NCBI GenBank assembly: GCA_033182465.1 | Contig: CP137323.1 | Location: forward strand, 1,116,001 to 1,180,000 | DNA length: 64,000 bases | Source of the DNA: Sanghuangporus weigelae | Lineage: Eukaryota > Basidiomycota > Agaricomycetes > Hymenochaetales > Hymenochaetaceae | Direction of reading: 5' to 3' | Shown: in pieces, positions 35,169 to 48,458 of the stretch | Layout: each line of letters opens with the position of its first letter | Numbering within the stretch: the first letter of the stretch is position 1 | Notes under the pieces: model-generated | The model's database searches: none | What the model was told of the DNA's origin: nothing | What the model saw: only the letters and a program-made list of their open reading frames with translations | Made by a program: the position numbers and the translations under genes

Positions 35169-36398
35169 ATGGCTCTCATGACACAAAGAGCGACCTCGAC
35201 CACAACTGTGAATACTACGTGTTCTTCGGCGTCGACTAACCCTGCCACAATGCCACCGCCAACGGTTAATCAGTTGGATGCAGCGCAACGTTCGCGCCTC
35301 ATCAGGTCTACCCGTAAGCTTGGCAAGGTGCTAGGTACGACACCATGCGTGGTCGAATCTGTCCCGCCCCTGCCCACTTTATCCCCATCGGCTTCTGTAG
35401 CCGACGTAGCGAAGAAGCGTTACTCAGTTCCTCCGACGCCCAAATCCACTTTCGGCGATTTTACCACAACGACGGACTTTGATTCTAGTGAAGGCCGATC
35501 TCGCAAGACCTCGATAGTGTCCGACGAAGAGAGCGACTCGGCAGAAGCTTCAACGACAAGCTTCGTCCAGCATAGGAAAGCGAGCTCGGATGCTCTTAGT
35601 CCTTTGCCCGTGTTTCCGGATTCGAAACCGAGTCGCCGCAAGCCCAAACGTTTACAGCCCATGCTGCGCCTTCCGCCAACGACGACTAGCAATGCACAGC
35701 TTCTAACCTTGCCGCCCGAGTCCCCTACAACTCTATTCTCACCCAACTATCGACTGGATGCAACGGTTCATGTAGATCCGGCCACAAAACCTCTGCCTCT
35801 TTCACCAACGTCGTCTATTTCTCCATCTTCAACCGAAATGCCGCCGACTCCGCCCTCAAAATTGCTCGATCAGACTGATAGTTCATCCACTACACTTCCC
35901 GATGATATATACGAGTATCCTGGTCCCATTAAGATTCGGAGCTTGGAGGCGGACGAGTCGCGATTGCGCAAACGACGTATGGAGAAGCTCATGCGACACC
36001 TCGGTGAATGTGTTCCAAGCGAACTCGTTTTTGGTTCATCTCGTCAGCGTGACGCCACGTCGTTTTCTGGTGCCCTACCTTCAACGGGGAATGTAGGCCT
36101 CGGAACAGGGCCCGATAAGATGAAGGATGTGCAGTCACGGGTGATGCGACGTATAAGCGTCATATCTGGTCAACGCAAGCGGACGTACGCGGAGGAGAAT
36201 GATCCTACCAGTTCAGGATGTTTTAGTGATCCCGAACCTGGGACTCCGACTCGTATTCACGCCGTCCTGATGCGCGAGAGGAGTAAGATTCATATCACTC
36301 GTAACGAGGGACGAGCCAAGGAGAAACCATTGGTGAAAGACGATTGGACTCCGGAGGCTTACGAGGACATTGTGAAGAGATTGCGACAGCTAAAGTGA
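35169..36398 (+). CDS. Intronless disordered protein, unknown function
   Basis: One open frame with no intron; using the ATG at 35169 it gives 409 aa. The frame is open upstream to an ATG at 34941, but the extra 76 residues look less coding-like. The protein is rich in Ser, Thr and Pro. Conserved-looking islands are QRSRLIRSTRKLGKVLG near the start and a basic helix, RLRKRRMEKLMRHLGECVP, followed by PSELVFG. The C-terminus (PEAYEDIVKRLRQLK) is helical. There is no signal peptide, membrane helix or known catalytic domain. Lack of introns is unusual for this window. Function unknown; a nuclear or signalling role is only a guess. Confidence 0.7.
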   Translation: MALMTQRATSTTTVNTTCSSASTNPATMPPPTVNQLDAAQRSRLIRSTRKLGKVLGTTPCVVESVPPLPTLSPSASVADVAKKRYSVPPTPKSTFGDFTTTTDFDSSEGRSRKTSIVSDEESDSAEASTTSFVQHRKASSDALSPLPVFPDSKPSRRKPKRLQPMLRLPPTTTSNAQLLTLPPESPTTLFSPNYRLDATVHVDPATKPLPLSPTSSISPSSTEMPPTPPSKLLDQTDSSSTTLPDDIYEYPGPIKIRSLEADESRLRKRRMEKLMRHLGECVPSELVFGSSRQRDATSFSGALPSTGNVGLGTGPDKMKDVQSRVMRRISVISGQRKRTYAEENDPTSSGCFSDPEPGTPTRIHAVLMRERSKIHITRNEGRAKEKPLVKDDWTPEAYEDIVKRLRQLK

Positions 36399-37339
36399 GG
36401 TGAATTCTAATCCTCTCCGTTATTGGATTCGCTCTTCGCAAACCCGATGTAATTGTCTCCACCGGAATCGGTCTACGAATTCTCGCCCCTAGGACATGCT
36501 ATGCTTGGGAAGTATGTCTATTGAACATAGATTTTCGTATGTGTCCTCTATGCTTATGCCCTCCTTTCTGCCGTCATTCCCGTCATCTCATGATTATAAT
36601 TCATTTTTTCATATATGGTTCTTTCGTCGACGTTCAATATCTTCCAATCCCCATCCGTTTCCTATGCCGTAGCCAAGCCAGTTCGATTTTTCAGAACCAA
36701 CGTAATGTATTCGGATGTATAATTCTACTTTGACGTCCTTTTCATTCTCACAGTGCCTTTCTGTTCCACCCACTTAATCCGTCACGCCTTATAATCCATC
36801 CTACGTCCTATTTTTGGATCCTTTCGTCTTTCTAGCAAATAGCAAAACAAAAACTCATCGAGGTGTATTTCAGATGATAGACATTTAGTCTGTATACTAG
36901 AGAAGCTCACATGCTTTCTTTACCAATTCGTTGTCTCAGAGCGTCTTTATTGTTGCAATTAAAGAGTTACGTATCAAGTTTAGTACCGGTCCAAAGTCTA
37001 TTCTCTCAGGCAATGGAAGCTCAATTATATTCTTGTGTATCTGAGATCTCCGTCCTCGCAACGTTTAAGGGAAACAAAGTTAGTCGCCCCTGTTGCTTTT
37101 TAGCGAGCATTTGTGATGACAGCATTGCAGAAGCATTACATTACAATACAATTGTATCGATTAGCGCCTATGTACTATTATACATATAAACAATAATAGA
37201 TAGCAGTAAAGGTCTTATCAACATCCTCAGAGACATTACAAGCAAAGACCATAAATATGGGTATACATTGGGTATCAGCTAAGAGACGTGTCATGTCAAT
37301 GCTGTGAGTTGAATGTTTAGAAGAACTCCAGAAAACAGA
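36399..37339. other. Convergent intergenic, AT-rich
   Basis: The 3' flanks of two converging genes. A 92-codon frame at 36911-37189 has no domain. I see nothing else. Confidence 0.35.
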
Positions 37340-39403
37340 CTACCATAGAAATAAGGAACGAACTTTGTGTTCTCTCTTTTTGTGCGCATTGCGCTCCTTC
37401 ACCGTACGAAATCTCTCATTGCACCCTTCCTCGTCGCATTCATAAGTGATCCATTCTCCGTGCACGTGGCACAAGTGATCGGACCATCTGTTCAGCGTTT
37501 CGAACTCTCGTCTGTCCCTACAGCTCGGGCACCTAAGCCTAGCAGGTGGTTCCATTCCGTCCCGATTACCACTGGCACGAAAATCACGAATCGCTTGAAC
37601 TCCAGGTGACTGACAGCTGTTAACGTGTTCGCGAATAATACCCATATGATTCGAGAATGTGTCTCCACAGAATGGGCACTCGATGTCTCTCGGACGAGTA
37701 GGTCTAGCACGCTGAATAGTTCTTCCCAATCCCCTCGCAATACGTCTAATAACGCCCTCGCCTTGTTGCGAGACTGTCAGTTGATTATTATGGATCACGT
37801 AAGTCTAGCGATTGTGGACACACCTTTCTTCCGAGATGACGATGAGGATTCTTTGCCAGGACGAGATGGCTGACTTTTTTCGTCGTGTAAAACGAGTCTT
37901 CCTTTTCCCTTATCGTTCGGTCTCTCTTGTTCAATATATTGGCTACCTGGACCAACAGCCACAGGACCCGAGGCAGCTCCTGAGAAACCAGCACTGTTTT
38001 GTGCGTGCTGAGGCCTCGCGCCTGCAAACTCAGGTTCGTAGCTATGAATGACTGGCCCATGACCTGTTGACTGCACGAATGAAGCAGATCTGGGCGCGAT
38101 AGGACGTAGCTGATTACGAGACATTCGTAAAAAACTGCTTGATTGAAGGGCAGCCGCGGTCGAATCATACGGGACTTGAGGGCCAGCCGAAGAGATGGAC
38201 CGGGCCATGGGCTTATTCATCCTGTGTGCGGTGCGGTCTTCGATGACGACCAGTCCGGAAGGACCTGCCAGAGACTCGCTTTCAGATGATCAGCATTCTA
38301 CCCGGAACCGGAGAAGCTTTATGGAATAAATGGAATACCTGTATGCATTGCTTTCTCTTCCTTGAAGATCATGAAATTGCATAGCATTCAGACTACATTC
38401 ACGGGCGTTTTTTGTGAGTATGCGCATGATATGAAGCATGAAGAGATGGAAGTACGTACGATGTTAAATGACCACCAAGCATCCTTTGATTTGCAACAGC
38501 GGAAGAAGAAAACGGATCAGGCGTTGTCCCATAGAGGTCGGAATCACTATACGAAATGAATCAACGATGAGAAACACTTTGTATGTCCATCTACTTACGA
38601 TGGAATCTGAGGTCTCGTCTCAAGATAGTGTTGCTGGTATGCTTCTACGCTTCCGTGATACGGACCATCTACAGGGTCAAAGGGACTGTCTTGCACCGCG
38701 GTCTGTCCCGAATGTGACGTCCCAGCCGAGCTCGGTGGAGCAACATCTGTAGATGGAGCTTCCGGCAACTCCAGGGTTTCAAGCCTTCGCCGTATAGGCG
38801 AAATAGGAGTCATTACGCCATCATCCACAACTGTCCCTATAGACGGTACCAGGCTTGAAAAAAAGCGAGTTAGCAATTCGTCTTACTGACGGATTGGGCA
38901 AACAAACTTCCTATTTTCCCTCTCCGGTTGGTTATGGAAAAGAGCCTGAGCACTGTGGGCATTGACCATCAAGTTTCGCGGATCAATGGTCATATCATCA
39001 TTGCTCATACTGTCAAATAGAGGTATCGACCACTGACGGGAGGAGAGTGAAAGCTGACTTACAAGAAGAAGTTCTCCGTGTAAGCAGCCGAAGAGGGATT
39101 GAAGGATGGACTTGGGTTTAACAAGGGGCACTGGAATCCAGTCTCTTGAGAGGAGGATGATGCTGTGCCGGGCCATAACACACTACACGGGTTTTGGCGA
39201 TCAGCTTCTTCACTGAGCAATGCTGCACCGCTTGAGGGCGCGTATCTCGATGGATTTGATAATGGCATTACACCGGCTCCGCCATGCCCCGTATTCCAAG
39301 TAAACACCGACGTGTTTTCTGCCTCGAGAGAGTTTTGACCGGACCGTGCGGAAGAATCCTGCGCAGATCTTGAAGGCCTGTTTTGTCGTCGATCCGCATC
39401 CAT
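37340..39403 (-). CDS. C2H2-type zinc-finger protein
   Basis: Five exons on the minus strand starting MDADRRQNRPSRSAQDSSAR at 39403. I checked that the junctions near 39062/39020, 38928/38855, 38599/38266 and 37827/37778 keep frame. About 330 residues of Ser/Pro/Gln-rich disordered sequence precede the C-terminal metal-binding part. That part has CPFCGDTFSNHMGIIREH, then CPSCRDRREFETLNRWSDHL, and a more classical finger with C-x4-C-x12-H-x4-H. The fingers are irregular. Basic residues (RRIARGLGRTIQRARP) lie just before them. Likely a DNA-binding regulator, target unknown. Confidence 0.75.
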
Positions 39404-41310
39404 AATTAATTGGAAAGAGTGTGATATAAAGGAAAGAGTCTGCGATGGGTAGATAGAGCAATAAATTGACACAAGTAGGACAAGGATTAGGATCTAGGCG
39501 GGATATGAATTTTCCCTAGACGCAGATGAGAAGCTCCTGAAAGGAAAGGAAGAACAATGGAAGGGATCGAGAGGCTTGTAGCGCAAGCTCCAACTCCTTT
39601 CCTTCGTTCTTTTAACCTCTACGAGCACCTTGTTTGCTATCCTTCGTGGCCTGCAAGCTTGTTTATTTAAACAAGTTTGAGGCTAATATTAGAATTCCCC
39701 GCCTCGTTTGACCGCGTGCATTCCTGCATTACCGCGGAAAATGGCACCGAAAATCATAATCGTTCCGCTTCGTTGCCGGCCTCGGCAGCGCCTTACAGCT
39801 ACGCGACATGAAAGATACAGGATTCGTCTTGTCCGTCCCCACTATAATTAAAGAATGTGGTCGATGGCTTTAGAAATTGCAATTATGAGGCCGGCAACCC
39901 TGGCGCAGTACCCCACAAGGCTGCATCGGATCCATATTAATTTATCTATGAAAGAAGTTGAATGCTATGTATGGGATGAAAATGGACGGAACACATCTGA
40001 TCAAAATGGCAATCGTGGCCTATGATCTCCTTATCTAGCAGGTTCTCTCTGGCAACCGTCACTGCTTTACGGGCCATGATTACGCGTTTGCTCTGCATCG
40101 CCTCTCCTGTTCAGTGACATGCGCTGTTCTAGAAATACAAGGTCCGTGGCGGGTCGAGGCTGTTGAGTCTCCCAGAATCACTCCGTGAACTGCCTTCGCT
40201 TAGTTACGCTACGATTGCGTGGGAACTGAGTTGCAAAGCAGCGCGCTTCGGTTGGACATCAAGGATAGCCGATGTGAGCTCGCTTGTCATATGCGCGTAA
40301 ACCAGTCGGAGCGACATGAAGTCTGTTTATCGCGACAAGGGCGGCATATGATGTCTGGTCGCGTCGCTGAACACAGCCTTGAAGCCAGAGTAGAACACCT
40401 CGACTTGACGTTCATCAACTCAGATACGTTCCTGCCGTTCCGTGAATATTCAGGCAAATATGCCTACTTGGATGGCGATATCAAGAAAAATGCAACAGCA
40501 AAGACAGTGTCGCAGTGAAAGGAGATGACTCCAACTTTCCGAGTCAACACGGTCACGTGAGCAACGGGACAGCCGCAATCCCATCCCGGATCCAGTCATT
40601 CCACTTCCACTCTTTGCTCGACTGTTGACCAGATATGGTCTTAGAAACACTACGTACAATGACATGAAATCCCTCACTTCTTTCTTGATAAAGACACGGA
40701 AATAATACATTGTCCACATGTAATCCGATGTGCATACATTATCTCCTCAAAACCTTTCAAGGCCTTGACCATCTGAATCCTATCCAGGTGAATATCCGTC
40801 TGCAAGAGTAATATGGCGACCAGGTTCAGCGAACGTTTGAGGACTGTTTCCGATGGCCACGACCTCTTGGATCGAATTTAATGATCATGCTTTCAGTTCG
40901 CCGTGGAATCGTCAGTAGCATAAACAGTTGAATTGATATTGTTCCCGTTTCTCTTCCGCGTATTTCGAATTGCTGGTCCGGCACGTAAATTTCCGTTGAA
41001 TTCACCACAAGATAATGGGAGTCCTTCTAAGTCGATCAGATGCTTGCTCAACAAAGAACCACGTGGACAGGTTTATGATCCTTGCATCTTATTTTCGTAC
41101 TGATGCCTCCTCCTGATGCCTCTCGTATCTGCGCTCATTGCAATCGGTATAATAGTGCTGTTGAGTAAACTGCAAGGTCAGAATATTCTTCTATAGAAGA
41201 ACTAATCGCCAGCTCAAATTGATAGTGGTTGGTACTACTGTATCTTCATTTACGTAATACTAGCACTACTTCGAGTTCTGTTCGTGCCCGCTTCTCACAC
41301 AACGAGCAAC
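39404..41310. other. Intergenic region
   Basis: A divergent gap between the zinc-finger gene and the SMP-30-like gene. A 99-codon frame at 40219-40518 and smaller frames show no domain. No repeat or transposon was recognised. Confidence 0.35.
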
Positions 41311-43169
41311 ATGGCCAGTCCAGGTGATACAAGCGGTGGTGGCGGAGCAGCCGGTAAGTACTTCGCTCTTCTGATATATATTCTGCGTATTCAAGGCTGG
41401 GCGTACCCCTCAAAAGCTGAACTTCAGTCTAGGAACAAAGACTTCGACAAGCAGTAAAGAATTTACCATCTCTGTTGCCAAAACCGACACGAACTCATCT
41501 GCAACCATGGTGATGCTGACGATCCTAGCAGCGCTTGTTGCCCTTCTTGGAGTGGAATATGCGGGTGGGTTAGGAGAAGTTTCGAGCTTGAATGACACCG
41601 GATTGCAGTTGCCGGCACAATCTGTGGTATGAACCAATATTATTGCCGACTCGACAATTAGACTATCTTACACTGTGATTACAGTTTGTTGATACTCTTT
41701 CGTTCAACGTTATCGGAGCAAATGGCACGTTTCGGAATGCCTCGCAGCCTTTCAAACCGACGGAGACTTCTCCACCTTTCTTCCAGATATTTTCTCGCGG
41801 CTTTCTTGACGTCCTAGGACCCAACCCGTCGATTCGACTTATTGCCGAGAATGCGACATTCGCCTTTGCTCACGAAGCGCCCATCTGGGTGCCGTCTACT
41901 GATGAAGTCGGTCTTCGGATTATTTAGGCATTTTCATCGCAGGAATGACAGACACTTTTCCAGGTATTTTTTGCTAGTAATGACGGGGGACCGCTCGGGA
42001 TGAGCGACCTTGATCATAATAGTCAGGTCTCAGTAATCAATCTGAGTGATCCGGCAATAACAAGTGGAGGACTAGTGAACTACACGAAAGTGAGATTGTC
42101 CCCCAATGACATGCATATGACTCCTAACGGCTGATTGCGTGACGTTAGGTTCCGCTTTCTGGTGATGTGCAGATGAATAATGGTGGCACGCCGTTCCGTG
42201 GACAGAACTTGCTCATCACTTCGGGCCGTGGCGACTTGCCACCGAGTCTTGTGCTCGTGAACCCTCGTCCGCCCTTCAATTCCACCGTGCTCCTGGACAA
42301 TTTCTTCGGCCGTCAATTTAATTCTCTCAATGACGTAAAGATACATCCTACCAGCAAGAAAATCTTCTTCACCGACGTTACGTGCGTACTTTATTGCGCT
42401 CTATCCGAACACCGAAGATAGATTGCAAACGTTCACATTGCGTTCACATTGCTCTCAAACATCTTGTGTAGGTATGGCTTTCTGAACCATTTCCGCCCTC
42501 CGCCTCAGCTTCCGAACCAAGTATACCGATTCGACCCTGACACGGGTTCTCTTCGTGTTGTTGCGGATGGGTTCGATCGATGCAACGGCATCGCGTTCTC
42601 TGGGGACGGCAAGACTGCATTCATGTGAGTTTACTTGTTCATATGAGAGAGCGCTGAAATGAACGATTTCGGCAGTACAGACACAGGTGAATCGGGCGGC
42701 TTTCTCGGCAACAATCAGACAGAACCAGCGACGATGTAAGTATGAGCGTCCTAAGCCCGCCTTCTATTGAACTAAGTTTATCTCAATCTAAATAGCTATG
42801 CCTTCGATGTTGACGCTCAAACTCACGCATTCAAGAACCGCCGTGTATTTGCGTACGTCGACAACGGCATTCCGGATGGTATTCAGGTTGACTTGAAGGG
42901 CAGAGTCTATTCAGGAACGGGCGACGGAGTCCAGGTGAGACTTGGATGTTAAACTTTCCTTCCTTCATCCAATAGCGACGGTGTCTTGATTCATTGTTCT
43001 TCTTCATTAGGTCTGGAGTCCTGACGGCGAACTGCTGGGCAAGTTTTTCCTTGGCACAACATCTGCAAACATGGTTTTCGCGGGTCCAGGTCGCCTGGTC
43101 ATCCTGGCGGAGACCGCCGTCTATCTTGCTCACATCGCAGCAATTGGTCTTCCGCTCGAGACCTTCTGA
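41311..43169 (+). CDS. SMP-30/gluconolactonase-like beta-propeller protein, membrane-anchored
   Basis: Eight or nine exons between ATG at 41311 and TGA at 43167-43169, roughly 430 aa. A short Gly/Ser/Thr-rich N-terminus leads into one hydrophobic helix (MVMLTILAALVALLGVEYAG), probably a signal anchor. The rest has the blade motifs of the SMP-30/gluconolactonase/LRE family: FNSLNDVKIHPTSKKIFFTD, DRCNGIAFSGDGKTAFITDT, VDNGIPDGIQVDLKGRVYSG and GDGVQVWSPDGELLGK. The N-D and D-G metal-site motifs of the family are kept. Family members hydrolyse lactones with a divalent metal; fungal anchored members are poorly studied. Several N-glycosylation sites (NGT, NAS, NST) agree with a lumenal or extracellular domain. 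The exons I joined keep frame. Confidence 0.85.
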
Positions 43170-46100
43170 TTCTAATCCCATCCGGATCTTCTCCAATGCA
43201 GCTTAACGATTCGATGTCATTATGCTGAGAATATGTAGTAGCTATGTATTGACTGTGTTCACGCCATCTTTTAGAGCACTGATAATCAACGCAGAGAGCA
43301 TTAATACTCTCTGCGTGACTTCGCTGCGTCCTTGTCGATCGTTGTTCACTGTTCGTTATTACTTCGTCCCAGTGCCTCAGGTACGCTGACATTTCTTGTC
43401 AACGCGGCGATCAACACGACTTTTCGTTGCGGACTCTGATGATCACACAAGCACCAAATGAATCAGCCGCTCTTCGGTGTATATGATGTGTTGTGGTGCC
43501 GACTCAGTCCTTACGCAGGTTGAATCTTATATCGAGTTGCGGACCTCCACATACATATATCCATTCATGGGTGCGGGCCTTGGTAGAATACTTCTTGATG
43601 GAATCGCCTCCAAATTCCAATGCGATTCTTCCAAGTACAAGATCGAAGTCACGATGGGATGGAGTGCGCTGACCGGCGGCGCTTTGCTCTTCTAGTGCTC
43701 CTGACATTTTTGATCCCACAAAGCAGACTCGCAGAGCCCCTTGCTACGATTTCACTTATGGAGAATAGAAGGTCGTTCCTTTTCCTGAAGGTACTATGCG
43801 ATCACCGGTGGCACAGTCGCGCTTTCATTGGCTCGTCGGTCCTCACAAACAAACAATCGAGAGGTCTTTGCAATAACTTCTCTCCAAAATATAAATATTG
43901 CTCGAGAAGAGTCCATTCTATAACGAAGAGTGCGATTCGAAGTGCAGACCAGAGAGGCACCTCTCATCATTAGCCAACAAAGCACCAATTACACCTTAGG
44001 TGAAGGCATCATCTTTATCCCTCACCAATGAACGGCGTTCTCTGTTTATCTATTGCCCGAAGAAGTCTGCGAATGAAGTACATGCGGACACTACCAAGCT
44101 GAATTCTCTTTCAATTTCGTATACTGCATTGTCACCGCGCCGACAGTTTGGCATTAGGTAATGTTCGACTACCCTGGCCTGGAACTCCATTGCCTCTTTC
44201 TGCTTCGTCTTGGCATGTCGAGTATGTATATGCTGTGTAGCAATTTGAAGTAAACCACGCGCTCAAGTTTCGGCTTTCTCTCCAAGTTTCTAGCTCATAT
44301 CATGAATATCTCCGTGGACTGGACTACTCTGAAGTGAAGATAATCTGGATCGTCATGTGCTCTGAGTTCATACTTTCATAGAACTTATCCGGCCTTCCGT
44401 AAAACAAACAAGTCGGATGAACCAAGCAAATATGTCTTCATTTTGATGCAAATCAAAAGACAAGGGAATCTAGGTGCGCATTTCCTCCGACTCGCTCACT
44501 TCGATTCGGCACCCATATCAGCCGGCTCACTTTAGCTCTGTTATCTTCTGTTGCTTCTGTTCCTTAAGAAGGCAAACCTTCTGGTGGCTGAACCGTATAT
44601 ACGTGTGTCACGACGTCTGAACTAAGAATGATGCCATACCGAGACAACAGATTGGACCATAATTCATTTTGTCGCCGAGCAATTTTCTCGTGTGATACCG
44701 TAACTAGTGAAGCGAGTTGGGCTTGTCTCGATTCCAACGCGTGACGAATCAGTTGTACTATTACGATACAAATGTAGTCTTATTAGTTGGCCAAAGTGAG
44801 TATTGATTTGGTCGGCCATAAACGTTGAGCGCACATATGTATAGAGATAGGGAGGAGGGTGCTTCGATAAGATGATAGTATCTCGCCCCGATACATAGAG
44901 AAAAAGAGATAACTCTAGTCCACATGAATATAATTAATAAAAACCATATATTATTACGCGTGGAGCAGAATCATTATGGAAAGTTCAGAAAATGCCCGAA
45001 ATACTGAGACGCTGATACGCCATCGACGAACAGGAGATCCTTGCGGCCGCCACCTCTCAGCAAGTTGCTCATTTTACAATACTGCATAAAGACGAACAAG
45101 CATGAGCATAGGCTTTAGCAGAAATCCCCCGCTGGCCAGGAGTATTGCATCGCCTGAACATCTACCAGTAGTGGTAGCAACTGAAGGCTGCACAAGGAGT
45201 GACAAGGACTAGTGGAAGCTACGCAGGTTAGCTGCCGCAGCATCGAGGAGAATCGGCCAGTAGGAGTTACCTTTGGCTCAAGTAGGGGAGTCGTAATGCG
45301 GTGGAAAGATACGAAGAGAAACGACGTGGTCTTATATACCTTTTCCAGCCTCTCTGGCACACGCGAGAGTCGGAAAGGTCCAATTTGTTGTCAGCATCAT
45401 TTGTACATGTTTTGTAACCGCAGATCTGATCGGGGTCCGGTTACATGGGCAACCGACACCAATCGATAGGACGTAAACTAGAGAAACCCTTCCGGGGCCA
45501 CCAAAAGACCTGCAATCTAGCGTTTGATGAAATATAAATCCACCGAAAGCTCTTTACAGCAAACAACTTGTCTTCCGCGCCCAAATCCTTGCACGAGATT
45601 GGACTAGTCATATTTACTTTACTGATCATATCGAACTGATTCCCGCATAATTTAATCTCGTGTTCCTAGTGCAGCCGCGAAGCATACCAAGATACAGGGG
45701 TCAGCGCTACTCCACCCTTGATATTACAGGCAACGGAAACAACTTAAATTTCAATTATAGTCACGGCATTTGTCAGGCGAAGGACAATCGGCCCAATGAT
45801 TGAGCCGATACAAGGCTCGTGTTTTCAGATCGAAACGCCATCGTATTCAGCGGCTTTGAGACCAGAGTGCGGGCCAAGCTAAAATAAGCCGGAGATAATT
45901 TATACACACTCTCGGATGGTCCTTGAATGGCTGACGACGCCTTGATTTTAGGACTCATTATCGTCCATACATATGTATATCCACGAATCTTCCACTGTAC
46001 CAGCGTACCCTCTTTAGAATAGAGAAGTGAAATGCAAGTTTGGCGGGCCGGCATATTCCACGATGGATCATCGTTCAGCTTAAGGGGCTCTGATCAACGT

Positions 46101-48450
46101 TACTGGAGCTGGTTAGACTAATGTGACAATGAATAGTTTGTAGTTTGTTTACTCTCTCAGTGTGTTACTCGACTGCCCGATCTGGTTTAGCATTTCAAAA
46201 AATGTCACCGATTTTGGAAATGTCTCCCGCGATTCACGAGCAGAGCCAATTCGAAGGCCGGAGCTGCCAAAGCGGATCAAAGTGGAGTGTTCGGAGCTCG
46301 TGCTATCTCAGATTTGTCCTCGCGCAGATCTGTGCAATCCAGTTCATTCATTTGATCAAGGTTCCAATTCACGGCTGATCCAACTCACTGGAACAAGGAT
46401 CGTCTGTACCTAAAGAGCCCTTGCCACATGTAACGTTCGCGGGAAAGCACACAGACAGCTTCCTTTTCTCCTGCACAGTCTGAAGGAATCGAAGATGTGA
46501 AAGGGGGTTGAGCCCACGCAAGAAGGAAATCGATCTGGCTACTTCATCTCGCACCGGTCTTCCAAGTCCTGAGGTATTAATTTTCTACCTCGACCATGTT
46601 TTCTTTCCTTTTCTGCTCATGTATGCCCTTCCGTCTGTTTCGGCAGTGTAGGAGACTCGCAGAATGTGCCAGTTTGACATATACCTGAATGGTCGTCTCG
46701 CTGGCATCAAAATGTTGTCCCGATGGCCAGCTACTTCTTAAGGACTATTCAGGATAAACTGGAAGAAATTTCAAACCAATGAAAGAGCTAGGGACGTGGG
46801 AACATCATACTGAAGCCATTGTTCAACAGGTAGGGATTCATTTCGACTCGAGCGACGATCTTTCAAAGCCTTCTCGACGGAGCCGTCTCGCACCCCTGTC
46901 TTGTTCCTTGATACCATCCCACAGTCACATCTGATCGTGCATGTCGTGAAGAAGGATGGTGACTGACGACTTCTGCGAACTCTTGAAGATGTCTAGCCAT
47001 GGAGCTACATTTCCTAGTTCTTCAGAAAGAGCATACCCTTCTGCGTCTAAAAAAACAGAAGCAGGAATCAGACGTCTCTTTTCCTTCTTTAAAGCAGGGG
47101 AATGACGACCATCCCAACAAATTGCAGACTTCACCGGTAGTTGAATCACTGCCTCTCTACTCCGCGAGCTAGTATCGAACCTGTGTAAGTGTTGCGTTGT
47201 TTAGCCGAATATCCGAGCAGACCGTATGACGATTCCTTCATCTCAATTAGATTGATCATCGTGCCGTGTGTTGTACCGGCGTCAAGTTGTATTCGTCTGC
47301 CTCAAAACGCTGAGAAGCCCTTCATGAATATCTGACTCGTCTCTGGTATTGACAGAAATATGTCGTAGGACGCAGGTACCGTATGCACCCCAGGATCGTG
47401 TTTCCAGCACTGTAGCACGTAGACAGCAGCCCAGTAGGGCCTCTAGATGCGTAATGAGCTATAAAGATGCTCAGCGGACGAATACTGAGCTGATGATAAA
47501 GCAACAAGAGATTTTGCGGAACACCGGAAGAAATGTCGTTCGTACGTATAAAGGACGACCAAAACAGAAACAAGTAAGACAGCATGCATGATCAGGGAAC
47601 TATGTAGTGCCTAAATTCCTGAGTAAAGGAGCCATCCATCATGCCTAGCGATTGTACGACGGTCTTGCGCGCCCACCGTGATTACAACGTGGCCGGAAGC
47701 TCTGGCTTACTCTTACGTTCCTCCTTGAATAGAACATTAGCAGATAGGAACCGAGACCGGAGGGAAGCTACTCCGTATCCGATGGTGACGATGCAGGATC
47801 TCCTTATATCTCTGATAAGAGCTTTCTAAGACGACAATCCATCGTCCTCTTCTTGTGAATATCTACCCATGCGGACGACGCCATTCGAACCGCAGTCCTG
47901 CGATGTTGTTTGTCATTTCATCGTTGAGGCCGACTGTAAGGGGCTTCGTTCTGCGACCACGCCATAGTCCTGCCGGCCCAACTATTGGGACTATGTCGAG
48001 CGAGTAGAGACTTCTGGAAAGGAACAAAGAGTCACGAAGCTGTCAAATGCGCAAGAGGAGGAAGCTGAATTACTCAGTGGCAGTGACTCGCTTGAAACTG
48101 ACTGCGACTGACTACACGTACTACTGCGTCACGGATAGGACTTATATAAACCGCCATCGCCAGTCTGCCAGTACTAGTGCTTGTTCCCCATAGTAATAAA
48201 TCGACTCTCTTGCAGAATACAGATCTACGGGTTGTTTAATCTCGGAGAGAACCATTAAAAGGTCACTGAGTCTGATTGCTCGGGAGCGGAGAGGATGAGG
48301 CAGGGATTTTGCGATCGAGGTCACGAAGGAAGGCGTACTGGGAAGACAGTCTAAACAGCAACTTGAATTATTCTGCATTCGAAAAGCGCATGGAAATAAG
48401 CGCAAGTCTAACTCACGATCGGAACAATCTCGAATGGCGGCACAAAAGAC
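43170..48450. other. 5.3-kb gene-poor region
   Basis: No gene with believable exon structure or domain is seen on either strand. Open frames at 43477-43695 (+), 45212-45469 (+), 45773-46054 (-) and 47349-47591 (+) are short and isolated. The DNA may hold old transposon debris, but I recognise none. Confidence 0.35.
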
Positions 48451-48458
48451 ATCACGGG

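Noticed and set aside
45773-46054. 93-codon minus-strand frame
   Set aside because: Isolated, no promoter or exon context, no domain; likely chance.
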